Assembly (NCBI RefSeq): GCF_014196925.1
Contig: NZ_JACIEN010000004.1
Span: 186,001 to 250,000, forward strand
Origin: Chelatococcus caeni
Lineage (GTDB): Bacteria > Pseudomonadota > Alphaproteobacteria > Rhizobiales > Beijerinckiaceae
Direction of reading: 5' to 3'
Length of the DNA: 64,000 nt
Of the stretch, positions 15,955-23,489 are shown one piece after another. A program made the translations under genes and the position numbers. Under the pieces are notes generated by a model. That model did not search any database and was not told the DNA's origin. It was given only the letters and a program-made list of their open reading frames with translations. Each line of letters starts with the position of its first letter. The first letter of the stretch is position 1.

Positions 15955-15995
15955 GGCAGAACTCCGTGGCAGAACTTCGCATTGGTCCGCCAGCG

Positions 15996-16020
15996 AACCG
16001 TCATCGACGGCAAATGTTCC
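15996..16020 (-). promoter_or_regulatory. EcfG-type promoter of the DUF892 gene
   Basis: Read on the minus strand: GGAAC (16020-16016), 17 bases, GTT (15998-15996) preceded by G. Same spacing as the element at 13365. It is 42 bases upstream of the DUF892 start. Confidence 0.7.
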
Positions 16021-16142
16021 TCGGCCCCGGGGACAGAACGCTCCGGTTGTCCGCGTGCGAGATGGCTGCTAAGCAGGGCATCTCCCGCGATCACCTGATC
16101 ACCCGGACACGAGCCATGGAATCGAAGCAGTCAGACCGCTGA

Positions 16143-16171
16143 GCCGCAACAACCAGCCTCGTTGTTGCGGC
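16143..16171 (+). promoter_or_regulatory. Perfect hairpin in the leader of the phenicol-exporter homologue
   Basis: GCCGCAACAAC (16143-16153) and GTTGTTGCGGC (16161-16171) pair over 11 bp with a 7-base loop, 78 bases before the exporter start. It is not followed by a U-tract. It could be an operator, or a leader structure; cmlA-type genes are classically controlled by translational attenuation. The stretch 15955-16249 holds this, the EcfG promoter and no gene. Confidence 0.45.
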
Positions 16172-16249
16172 AGTCTGCTCGGTTCACCTTTCACTAGAAG
16201 ACAGCGCAGGCCGCCGCCGAATGTCATCCATTTGCGCGGACGCTTCGCC

Positions 16250-17458
16250 ATGCCTCGTCAGAACACACGCCCGTGGGCCTACGGCCTGCCGGCGGCCCTC
16301 ATGCTGCTGGCTCCCTTCAACATTCTCGCCTCGCTGGGAATGGACATCTACCTGCCGGTGATCCCCGCCATGCCCGGCATCCTCGGGACCACGCCGGCCG
16401 TGGTCCAGATGACGCTCACCCTCTACATGATCATGCTCGGCGTCGGGCAGATCGTCTTCGGTCCCCTCTCCGACCGCCTCGGCCGCCGGCCGGTGCTGAT
16501 CGGCGGCGCCGTCCTGTTCGCGCTCGCGTCCTTCGCGCTCGCCGCGACGACATCGGCGCCGCTTTTCGTGTCGCTGCGCGTCCTCCAGGCGGTCGGGGCA
16601 TCGGCCGCGCTCGTCGCCGTCTTCGCCACGGTGCGCGACGTCTATGCCGAGAAGCCGGAGAGCGCCGTCGTCTACAGCCTGATGAACGCCATGCTCGCCT
16701 TCGTGCCGGCACTGGGGCCGATCGCCGGGGCGCTCATCGCCACCACGTTCGGCTGGCCGGCCATCTTCGTCGCCCTCGGCGCCCCGGCCATCGCCATGCT
16801 GACCGTGGCGCTGCCCGCCTGGCACGAGACACGGCCACAGCGGCATGAACGCGAGCGGCCCGCCTTCGGCCCGGTGCTGAGGAGCCCGGCCTTCTGGACC
16901 TATACGGCCGGCTTCGGCACGGCGATGGGCACCTTCTTCGTGTTCTTCTCGACGGCTCCGCGGGTCCTCATCGACGGCGCCGGCTTCTCGGAGCTCGGCT
17001 TCAGCCTCGCCTTCGCAAGCGTGGCCGTGGTCATGATCGGCACGGCGCGCCTCGCCGGGCGCGTCGTCGGGCGGTGGGGCATTGCCGGCACCGCCCTTCG
17101 CGGCCTCACGCTGCTCATCCTGGGCGCCGGGCTGCTGCTGCCCGGTCAGTTTCTGGCCACCCCTTCATTCTGGTCCTTCGTCGCGCCCATGTGGGTCATG
17201 GCTGTCGGGATCGTGTTCATCACCTCCGTCACGGCCAATGGCGCGCTGCAGGAGTTCGGCGCCATTGCCGGCACGGCCGTCGCCCTGCATTTCTGCGTGC
17301 AGAGCCTCATCACCGGCCTCGTCGGCACCGGCTTCGTGATCGCGCTCGGCGGCGACACGGCCTGGCCCCTGATCGGCTATTCGGCCGGCATGGCGGCGCT
17401 CACCCTCACGGCGCTGCTGCGGCTCGGCCGGCGGCGCTCGCGCCCGCAGCCCGTGTAA
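16250..17458 (+). CDS. CmlA/FloR-like MFS drug exporter
   Basis: 402 aa major facilitator (12 helices, DHA1 group), proton-driven drug efflux. The pattern follows CmlA/FloR closely: LLAPFNILASLGMDIYLPVI, TLYMIMLGVGQIVFGPLSDR, LGRRPVLIGG (motif A), LRVLQAVGASAALVAVFATV, RDVYAEKPE, MGTFFVFFSTAPRVLIDGAG and the late FVAPMWVMAVGI and TANGALQEF. These agree with chloramphenicol/florfenicol exporters more than with Bcr. Whether it confers resistance is not known; codon use matches the neighbours, so it looks like a resident chromosomal member, not a recent acquisition. Confidence 0.88.
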   Translation: MPRQNTRPWAYGLPAALMLLAPFNILASLGMDIYLPVIPAMPGILGTTPAVVQMTLTLYMIMLGVGQIVFGPLSDRLGRRPVLIGGAVLFALASFALAATTSAPLFVSLRVLQAVGASAALVAVFATVRDVYAEKPESAVVYSLMNAMLAFVPALGPIAGALIATTFGWPAIFVALGAPAIAMLTVALPAWHETRPQRHERERPAFGPVLRSPAFWTYTAGFGTAMGTFFVFFSTAPRVLIDGAGFSELGFSLAFASVAVVMIGTARLAGRVVGRWGIAGTALRGLTLLILGAGLLLPGQFLATPSFWSFVAPMWVMAVGIVFITSVTANGALQEFGAIAGTAVALHFCVQSLITGLVGTGFVIALGGDTAWPLIGYSAGMAALTLTALLRLGRRRSRPQPV

Positions 17459-17465
17459 TGGATCG

Positions 17466-17497
17466 CATGGGCGGCCTTCTCTCGAGGGCCGCCCATG
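17466..17497. terminator. Bidirectional hairpin between convergent genes
   Basis: CATGGGCGGCC (17466-17476) pairs perfectly with GGCCGCCCATG (17487-17497), loop 10, between the exporter stop (17458) and the PdxA2-like stop (17511). Position suits a shared terminator; no U-run on either side. Confidence 0.6.
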
Positions 17498-17510
17498 GAT
17501 GGCGGGAATG

Positions 17511-18509
17511 TCAGCCGGTCGCCTTGCTCCGGCTCGCGGCCAGCCGCTCGGCATAGGCGAGCGCGGCGAGCATGTTGACGTGCTTGGCCTTGCCCGTGCC
17601 GGCAATGTCGAAGGCGGTGCCGTGGTCGACGGAGGTGCGGTCGATCGGCAGGCCGAGCGAGACGTTCACCGCGCTGTCGAAGGCGACGAGCTTGATCGGG
17701 ATGTGACCCTGGTCGTGGTATTGCGCGATGACGAGATCAAAGGCGCCCTGATAGGCGCGATAGTAGAGCGTATCGGCCGAGATCGGGCCCTCGACATCGA
17801 TGCCCTCGGCCTTCGCCGCGACGACGGCGGGCCGCAGCGCGTCGTCATCCTCGGTGCCGAACAGGCCGTTCTCGCCACAATGCGGGTTCATGCCGGCGAC
17901 GGCGATGCGCGGGCGCTCGTAGCCCATGCGGCGCAGATGCGCGTGGCCGGTGCGGATCGTGGCGAGCACCCGCTCGGTCGTCGCCCGGCCGATGGCGTCG
18001 CGCAGCGCGACATGGGTCGAGACATGGATGACCTTGAGACGCTCCGACGCGAGCAGCATCCAGGACGAGGCCGATTGCGTCAGGGCCGCGAGCAGCCCCG
18101 TATGGCCGTCGTAATGGTGGCCGGCTGCATTGAGCGCCTCCTTGCTGATGGGCGCCGTGACGATGCCCGCGGCCTCGCCCTTCAGCGCCATCTCGACCGC
18201 GCGGCGGATATACTGGTAGCTCGCCTCGCCACAGGCGGGGCTCAGCACGCTGAACCGGCCCGGCAGGCCGGCGACCGGCACATGGACGAGGGCGATGCCG
18301 TCGGCGACGGGCGAGCCATCGAAATCGGCGAGCGCGAGCGACAGGCCGCAGACCTTGAGCGCGCGTTCGAGCGTCTCCCGGTCGCCGATGACGACGAAGC
18401 GCGCTCGGCTCTCGGCGTCCCGCTCCGCGAGCGCCTTGACGATGACCTCGGCACCGACGCCCGAAGGGTCTCCCATCGTGATGGCGATAGGCGGCAAGGA
18501 AGAGGTCAT
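17511..18509 (-). CDS. PdxA2-type 4-phospho-acid dehydrogenase
   Basis: 332 aa member of the PdxA family (NAD-dependent oxidative decarboxylation of a 4-phosphorylated 2,3-dihydroxy acid). Motifs: [41 protein letters not shown] with a metal His, [15 protein letters not shown] and [14 protein letters not shown] with further metal His. The divergent partner at 18713 is a DUF1537 kinase: in characterised DtnK/PdxA2 systems such a pair turns D-threonate (or an erythronate isomer) into its 4-phosphate and then DHAP plus CO2. So pyridoxine synthesis is less likely than four-carbon acid sugar catabolism. ATG 18509 begins the conserved part; the frame is open to 18638 but unconserved there. Confidence 0.88.
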   Translation of the reverse strand: MTSSLPPIAITMGDPSGVGAEVIVKALAERDAESRARFVVIGDRETLERALKVCGLSLALADFDGSPVADGIALVHVPVAGLPGRFSVLSPACGEASYQYIRRAVEMALKGEAAGIVTAPISKEALNAAGHHYDGHTGLLAALTQSASSWMLLASERLKVIHVSTHVALRDAIGRATTERVLATIRTGHAHLRRMGYERPRIAVAGMNPHCGENGLFGTEDDDALRPAVVAAKAEGIDVEGPISADTLYYRAYQGAFDLVIAQYHDQGHIPIKLVAFDSAVNVSLGLPIDRTSVDHGTAFDIAGTGKAKHVNMLAALAYAERLAASRSKATG

Positions 18510-18658
18510 GTCGGGATGTTCCTTCGTTGGGCGCCGCGGCGCATGCTGGCATTTGTTAAGTGGTATATCGCGCCATTGCCTTCCGACGCAATGCCGGTCG
18601 GGCTTCCGTTGCGGCATTGATGCCGCCCGGAAGGTCACTGTTGTTGTCCGGCCGTGGA

Positions 18659-18683
18659 CAGGTCGACCTGACAGGTTTACCTA
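18659..18683. promoter_or_regulatory. Tandem CAGGT-N2-ACCTG operator-like sites
   Basis: CAGGTCGACCTG (18659-18670, perfect palindrome) is followed by CAGGTTTACCTA (18672-18683), 13 bp apart, then ACCTATATGGT overlapping the end. They lie 30-55 bases before the DUF1537 kinase start and in the divergent gap to the PdxA2-like gene. Probably bound by the GntR regulator encoded at 19807. Confidence 0.5.
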
Positions 18684-18712
18684 TATGGTTCCACAACGAT
18701 GGGGCAGGAACC

Positions 18713-19807
18713 ATGGCGACACAGGTGCTGATGGTGGCGGACGACCTGACGGGCGCGCTCGATTCCGCCGTCGCCCTTGCCGCCCGCGGCCTGTCGACAG
18801 TGGTTGCGCGCCGTCCGTCCGACCTGCCGGAGGCGCTTGCACGAGAACCGGACGTGATCGCGGTCAGCACCGCCTCGCGCGAGGGCACGGCCGCCGAGGC
18901 CGAGCAGTCGGTCGCGGCAGCCCTGGCGCCCTTCGGAGCGCAACTGCCCCCGATCGTCTTCAAGAAGGTCGATTCCCGCCTCAAGGGTCATGTCGCCGCG
19001 GAGACGGCGATCGTCCTGCAGGCAGCGGGGGCGGAAGAGATCCTGTTCTGCCCCGCGATTCCTGACATGGGCCGCATCGTGCGCGCGGGGCAGCTCAGCG
19101 GAATGGGCATCGCGAAGCCCATCGCGCTCGCCGACGTGATGGCGGGCCTGCCGGCGCGACTTGTCATGCCCGATTGCGAGAGCGAGGGCGAGCTCGATGC
19201 GGCGGTTGCCGGCATGGGGCCGCGCGCGCTCCTTGCCGGAGCCCGCGGCCTCGCCGGTGCCCTGGCACGCCGCCTGGCGCCGAATGCTGCTGTGCCAAAC
19301 CGCCCGCGCGTCGAAGGCCCGCTGCTGCTCGCCGTCGGCTCGCGCGACCCGATCTCGCTGGCGCAGGTCGCCGTCCTCCTCGACACCTGCGGTATTCCCT
19401 GCATCGACGCGCCGGACGGTGCCGTGCCGCCAGCCGCCCTGCCCCGTGAAAGCACGGTGCTTGTGCGCATGGTGCCGGGCCCGGGCGCCTCGCCGGGTGC
19501 CGCGGGCGAGCGGTTCGCGCAAGGCCTGCGCACGGCGGTCAGCAGCTTCGCGCCGCGCGCCCTCTTCGCCTGCGGCGGGGAGACGGCAGACGCCCTCCTC
19601 GGCGAACTCGGTGTCGGCGTCCTCGCGCTCGAGGGCGAGGTCCTTGCCGGCGTGCCCGTCTCGCAATTCTCCTTCGGCGGGGCGGACATGCGGCTCGTCA
19701 CCAAGTCCGGCGGCTTCGGCCCGTCCGAGCTCCTGCTCTCGCTGGTGGCCATGATTGAGTCCGGCCGACAACTTGACCTATTATCGGGCGATCGGAATCG
19801 CGTGTGA
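18713..19807 (+). CDS. Four-carbon acid sugar kinase (DUF1537, DtnK-like)
   Basis: 364 aa. N-terminal substrate domain opens VLMVADDLTGALDSAVALA, then FKKVDSRLKGHVAAE and CPAIPDMGRIVRAGQL; the C-terminal nucleotide domain has LLLAVGSRDPISLAQ and FACGGETADALLGELG. This is the two-domain layout of D-threonate/D-erythronate kinases, which phosphorylate O4. ATG 18713 follows GGGGCAGG. It overlaps the GntR gene by one base (TGATG) and is divergent from the PdxA2-like gene, completing a likely phosphorylation-decarboxylation pair. Which stereoisomer is used is not decidable here. Confidence 0.88.
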   Translation: MATQVLMVADDLTGALDSAVALAARGLSTVVARRPSDLPEALAREPDVIAVSTASREGTAAEAEQSVAAALAPFGAQLPPIVFKKVDSRLKGHVAAETAIVLQAAGAEEILFCPAIPDMGRIVRAGQLSGMGIAKPIALADVMAGLPARLVMPDCESEGELDAAVAGMGPRALLAGARGLAGALARRLAPNAAVPNRPRVEGPLLLAVGSRDPISLAQVAVLLDTCGIPCIDAPDGAVPPAALPRESTVLVRMVPGPGASPGAAGERFAQGLRTAVSSFAPRALFACGGETADALLGELGVGVLALEGEVLAGVPVSQFSFGGADMRLVTKSGGFGPSELLLSLVAMIESGRQLDLLSGDRNRV

Positions 19808-20544
19808 TGGCGCAAGGAGCCCTGGTGCAGCAACAACGTCAGAAGCCGCGGGCAACGCTTGCCGATCGCGTCTATCATTCCCTGTTCAGCCGCATATCGA
19901 GCGGCGACTATCCCGCCAACCAGAAGCTGCCGCCCGAAAAGCAGCTGTCGCAGGAATTCGACGTCTCGCGTCCCGTGCTGCGCGCGGCGCTGGAGCGGCT
20001 GCGCAGCGAGGGGCTGATCTATTCGCGCCAGGGCGCGGGCAATTTCGTGCGGGCGCCGCAGCAGGAGGCGCCGCTGGGTTTCGCCCGCGTGGAGACGATC
20101 GCCGACATCCAGCGCTGCTACGAGTTCCGCCTGACGATCGAGCCCGATGCGGCGCGCCTCGCCGCCCAGCGGCGCAACGCCGCCGCCCTTGCGGAGATGG
20201 AGGAGGCGCTGAAGCTGCTGAGCGCCGCCACGGGCTCGCACATCCACCGCGAGGATGCGGATTTCGCCTTTCATCTCGCCGTGACGCGCGCGTCCAACAA
20301 CCAGTATTTCGAAGCCTCCATGCGCGCCCTGCGCCAGCACATCCATGTCGGCATGAAGATGCACGGCCAGTCGCTGATGTCCGACGGGCCGAAGGGCCTC
20401 GAGGAGGTGCTGGCGGAGCACAACGCCATCTACGAGGCCATCCGCGACCGCGACGGGGACAAGGCTCGCGACGTCATGCGCGAACACATCGTCAATTCCC
20501 GCGACCGCCTGTTCGGCGGCAGCCTCATCGACCTGTCGATGTGA
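19807..20544 (+). CDS. GntR/FadR-type transcriptional regulator
   Basis: 245 aa. Winged HTH at residues about 15-80: LADRVYHSLFSRISSGDYPA, KLPPEKQLSQEFDVSRPVLR, SEGLIYSRQGAGNFV; C-terminal FCD domain with RLTIEPDAARLAA, metal-binding His in HLAVTRASNNQYF and EHNAIYEAIRDRDGDKARDVM, then REHI. ATG 19807 shares its A with the kinase stop codon; GTG 19804 is an in-frame alternative. Likely regulates the kinase/PdxA2 pair and perhaps the Tct operon. Ends 16 bases before the convergent Ldh-family gene. Confidence 0.9.
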   Translation: MAQGALVQQQRQKPRATLADRVYHSLFSRISSGDYPANQKLPPEKQLSQEFDVSRPVLRAALERLRSEGLIYSRQGAGNFVRAPQQEAPLGFARVETIADIQRCYEFRLTIEPDAARLAAQRRNAAALAEMEEALKLLSAATGSHIHREDADFAFHLAVTRASNNQYFEASMRALRQHIHVGMKMHGQSLMSDGPKGLEEVLAEHNAIYEAIRDRDGDKARDVMREHIVNSRDRLFGGSLIDLSM

Positions 20545-20559
20545 GGGTGCCGGCGCCCG

Positions 20560-21621
20560 TCAGAGCGCCAGCGGCAGGGATACGCCGTATCGCTCGGCAT
20601 AGGGCGCGAGCGTCTCCACGATGCCGGGATGGAGCACGACGCCCTGCGCGAGCGCCTCGCGCTTGCGCCTCAGCGCCGCTTCGCCCGGCAGGCGGACCCG
20701 CTCGACGCCGGGACGCGGCGGGTTGGCGCGGCAGGCGTCGGCCAGCCAGCCGGTCTGGCGCAGGAAGGCCTCGCGCCCGCCGAAAGCTTCCGGGTCGTAG
20801 ACCTGCACCGTCACCGCCGCATTCGTGCCCTTGGGCGCGTCCGCACGGCCGTAGCCGGCGAGGCCTTGCGTCAGCGCCTCGGCGTGAAGGGCCATGCCAT
20901 AGCCCTTCTGCCCGTGGTCGAGGCCGCCCGTCGGCAAAAGCGTGCCGCCGCGGTTGATGACGGTCGGGTCGTTCGTCGGATTGCCCTCGGCGTCCATCAG
21001 CCAGTCGTACGGGAAGCGGCCGCCCTCGCGGATCAGGCGCTGGCTCATGTTCACGGTGGTGATCGAGGCGGAGATGTCGATCAGGATGGGATCGCCGGGC
21101 GTCGGGATGCCGTGCGCCACCGGATCGGGCGTGTAGAGCCCCTTGAGGCCGCCGAAGGGCGCGACCTGCGCGCCCGACGGCGAAGAGCTCACCACCGTCA
21201 CCATCATGCCCCGCTCGGTGGCGATCGGCAGATAGGCCGCGAGGCAGCCGATGTGGTGGCTGTCGCCGATGACGACGGTCGCCGCCCCGTGGACGGCGGC
21301 ACGCGTCGCGGCGAGTTCCACCGCCTGTGAGGTCAGCCAGGCGCCGGGCAGGCGACGTCCGCGCCAGCAGACGACCGCTCCGCGGTCGGACACCACCTCC
21401 GGCGCGCCGCCCTTCGCCATCACGCCGTCCTCGATGCCCTGCAGATACCAGCCGGCGAGCGCGAGGCCGTGCGTCGTGTGGCCCATGAGGTCAGCCTCGA
21501 CGAGATAGCGCGCCACGGCGGCGGCTTTCTCCTCCTCGAGGCCTGCCGCGGAAAAGAGCGCCTGCGCCGCCTCCCGCAGGGCCGCGGCGTCGTAGCGGGG
21601 ACGTTCCTCTTCGCTCGTCAT
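20560..21621 (-). CDS. Ldh/ComC-family NAD(P)-dependent 2-hydroxyacid dehydrogenase
   Basis: 353 aa, family of malate/L-lactate/ureidoglycolate/(R)-sulfolactate dehydrogenases (Ldh_2 fold). Marks: ADLMGHTTHGLALAGWYL, VIGDSHHIGCLAAYLPIA with the catalytic-region His, SSSPSGAQVAPFGG, ALHAEALTQGLAGYG and the late VERVRLPGEAALRRK. Its start overlaps the stop of the D-2-hydroxyacid dehydrogenase gene by four bases, so both are the last genes of the tctBCA-dapA operon. Two dehydrogenases from these two unrelated families in one operon recall SlcC and SlcD, which interconvert the enantiomers of sulfolactate through the oxo acid. Confidence 0.88.
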   Translation of the reverse strand: MTSEEERPRYDAAALREAAQALFSAAGLEEEKAAAVARYLVEADLMGHTTHGLALAGWYLQGIEDGVMAKGGAPEVVSDRGAVVCWRGRRLPGAWLTSQAVELAATRAAVHGAATVVIGDSHHIGCLAAYLPIATERGMMVTVVSSSPSGAQVAPFGGLKGLYTPDPVAHGIPTPGDPILIDISASITTVNMSQRLIREGGRFPYDWLMDAEGNPTNDPTVINRGGTLLPTGGLDHGQKGYGMALHAEALTQGLAGYGRADAPKGTNAAVTVQVYDPEAFGGREAFLRQTGWLADACRANPPRPGVERVRLPGEAALRRKREALAQGVVLHPGIVETLAPYAERYGVSLPLAL

Positions 21622-22583
21622 CGCGCGAAAACCTCCGGGTTGAGGACGCGGGCGGGACGGCCGCCGGCCATCAGCGCCTCGATGTCGGCGATGTTCATCA
21701 GGCCGACGCGTTCCACCGCCTCGACGGTATCAGCCCCGGTATGCGGCGAGAAGATCACGTTCGGCAGCGAGAAGAGCGGGTGCGAAACGTCCGGCGGCTC
21801 CGTCACATAGGCGTCGAGGGCAGCCCCCCCGAGCCGGCCTTCGGCAAGCGCGGCATGGAGCGCGTCGGCGTCCACCACCTCGCCGCGGGCGAGATTGAGG
21901 AGGCACGCCGTCGGCTTCATGCGGGCGAGGCGCTCGGCGCCGATGAGCGCCGCATTGTCCTTGCCGCCGAAGACGTGCAGCGACACGAAATCGCTCTGCG
22001 CGAGGAGCGCGTCGAGGTCCATCAGTTCGATGCCGTGCTCCGCCATGAAGGTCTTGTCCGGATAGAGATCCGACGCGACCACCTTCATGCCGAGAGCGAG
22101 CGCCTTCAGCGCCAGCATCCTGCCGATGTTGCCCAGGCCGACGATGCCGAGCGTCCGGCCGGCGATCTCGATGCCGACCTTGCGGTCCCAGCCGCCGGCG
22201 ATCACGCTCGCATGGCCCTGGGGAATACGGCGCGCGAAGGAGAACATCATGCCGAGCGCCAGCTCCGCCACCGCATTGGCATTGGCCCCGGGCGTGTTGA
22301 GGACGGGGATGCCACGGGCGGTGCAGGCCGGTATGTCGATGTTGTCGGTGCCGACGCCGTGCTTCAGCACCGCCTTCAGGCGCGGCGCCGCTTCCAGCGT
22401 TGCCGCGGTGACGGGCACGAGGCCGACGACGAGATAGTCGACGCGCGGCAGGTGCTCCCCGAGGCCGCCGTCGGGGCGGCTCGTGTCGATGCAGCGGATG
22501 AGTTCCCAGCCGTTCTCGGCGAGCTTGTGCGGCACGCGCCCGTGCCGGCCGAAGCCGGGAGAGGTGGTGGCGATGACGGTCAT
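21618..22583 (-). CDS. D-2-hydroxyacid dehydrogenase (phosphoglycerate dehydrogenase family)
   Basis: 321 aa, short form without ACT domain. NAD motif GRTLGIVGLGNIGRMLALKA; catalytic Arg in LNLARGEVVDADAL, Glu in DAYVTEPPD and His in FSPHTGADT. The hinge region LKAVLKHGVGTDNIDIPACT is standard. Overlaps the DapA-family gene upstream and the Ldh-family gene downstream by four bases each. Within this operon it probably oxidises (or reduces) one enantiomer of a 2-hydroxy acid imported by the Tct system, a role like SlcD or a hydroxypyruvate/glyoxylate reductase. Confidence 0.9.
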   Translation of the reverse strand: MTVIATTSPGFGRHGRVPHKLAENGWELIRCIDTSRPDGGLGEHLPRVDYLVVGLVPVTAATLEAAPRLKAVLKHGVGTDNIDIPACTARGIPVLNTPGANANAVAELALGMMFSFARRIPQGHASVIAGGWDRKVGIEIAGRTLGIVGLGNIGRMLALKALALGMKVVASDLYPDKTFMAEHGIELMDLDALLAQSDFVSLHVFGGKDNAALIGAERLARMKPTACLLNLARGEVVDADALHAALAEGRLGGAALDAYVTEPPDVSHPLFSLPNVIFSPHTGADTVEAVERVGLMNIADIEALMAGGRPARVLNPEVFAR

Positions 22584-23479
22584 GCGTGCTCCGGGGCGAG
22601 GCCGTGGGCCGCGAGGATGGCGGCGATCTTCGCATCCTGCGCCGGATCGGGCGCGAGGGCCGGCTGCCGGCTGGCACCGACGGACCTGTCCATCAGGTAG
22701 AGCGCGCGCTTGACCATCGCCGGCGGGTAGCCGAGGGCATAGAGGTCCTTGCGCAGGGCCGTGAACGTCTCCTGCTGGCGCTCGGCCTCGGCGAGGTCGC
22801 CCGCGTTGAAGGCGCGGGTGAGCGCGGCGAGCGTTTCGGGCATGACGTTGCCGAGGCCGGAGATGCAGCCGCGGGCCCCGTTGCTGAAGGCCCAGTAGAC
22901 GAGCGAATCCGGCCCGGAATAGACGTCGAAGGCCCCGTTGCTGTCGCGCGAGACGGCGAGATAGGCCTCGAGCGTCGCCTCAGCGCCGCCCGAATCCTTG
23001 ATGCCGGCGATATTGCCGTGATGGGCGAGCAGGCGGGCCGTCTCCGGCTCGATGTGGTTCTGCGTGCGCGCCGGGATGTCGTAGAGATAGACCGGCGTTG
23101 CGACCGCATCGGCGACCACCGTGAAGTGGCGGATGAGCCCCTCCTGGGTGCAGGAGATGAAATAGGGTGTGATGACGGCGATGCCGTCGACGCCGATCCG
23201 GTCGAATTCCTTCGCGAGGAGCACGGTCTCGTAGGTCGCCGGCATGCCGGCGTTGACGATGACCTTGGCGCGACCGGCGACCTCGTCCACCACCTCGGCG
23301 CACAGACGCACCTTCTCCGCGAAGGTCAGCGCCGTGAAATCGCCATTGGTGCCGGCGCACAGGATGTTGTTGCCGGCCTTGACCTGCCGTCGCGCCTGGG
23401 CCCGCGTGGCCGCATAGTTGAGGCTCTCGTCCCCGTCGAAACAGGTGACGAGGGCAACGAAGCTTTCCTTGGCTGTCAT
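22580..23479 (-). CDS. DapA-family lyase/synthase
   Basis: 299 aa (beta/alpha)8 enzyme of the dihydrodipicolinate synthase/N-acetylneuraminate lyase superfamily. Schiff-base Lys161 in AGIKDSGGAE and Tyr133 in YLYDIPARTQ fall at the same numbers as in E. coli DapA; the 2-oxo acid loop is GTNGD in place of GTTGE. Lysine synthesis is unlikely given the operon (tctBCA, two hydroxyacid dehydrogenases); aldol cleavage or dehydration of a 2-oxo acid is more probable. ATG 23479 is in the conserved start (MTAKESFVALVTCFDGD); the frame is open upstream into the tctA end. Overlaps the next gene by four bases. Confidence 0.88.
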   Translation of the reverse strand: MTAKESFVALVTCFDGDESLNYAATRAQARRQVKAGNNILCAGTNGDFTALTFAEKVRLCAEVVDEVAGRAKVIVNAGMPATYETVLLAKEFDRIGVDGIAVITPYFISCTQEGLIRHFTVVADAVATPVYLYDIPARTQNHIEPETARLLAHHGNIAGIKDSGGAEATLEAYLAVSRDSNGAFDVYSGPDSLVYWAFSNGARGCISGLGNVMPETLAALTRAFNAGDLAEAERQQETFTALRKDLYALGYPPAMVKRALYLMDRSVGASRQPALAPDPAQDAKIAAILAAHGLAPEHA

Positions 23480-23489
23480 GGATGAACCT

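Noticed and set aside
17511-18509. PdxA as pyridoxine biosynthesis enzyme
   Set aside because: The divergent DUF1537 kinase and GntR regulator, and absence of ksgA/surA neighbours, favour the PdxA2 catabolic role; it is not proven.
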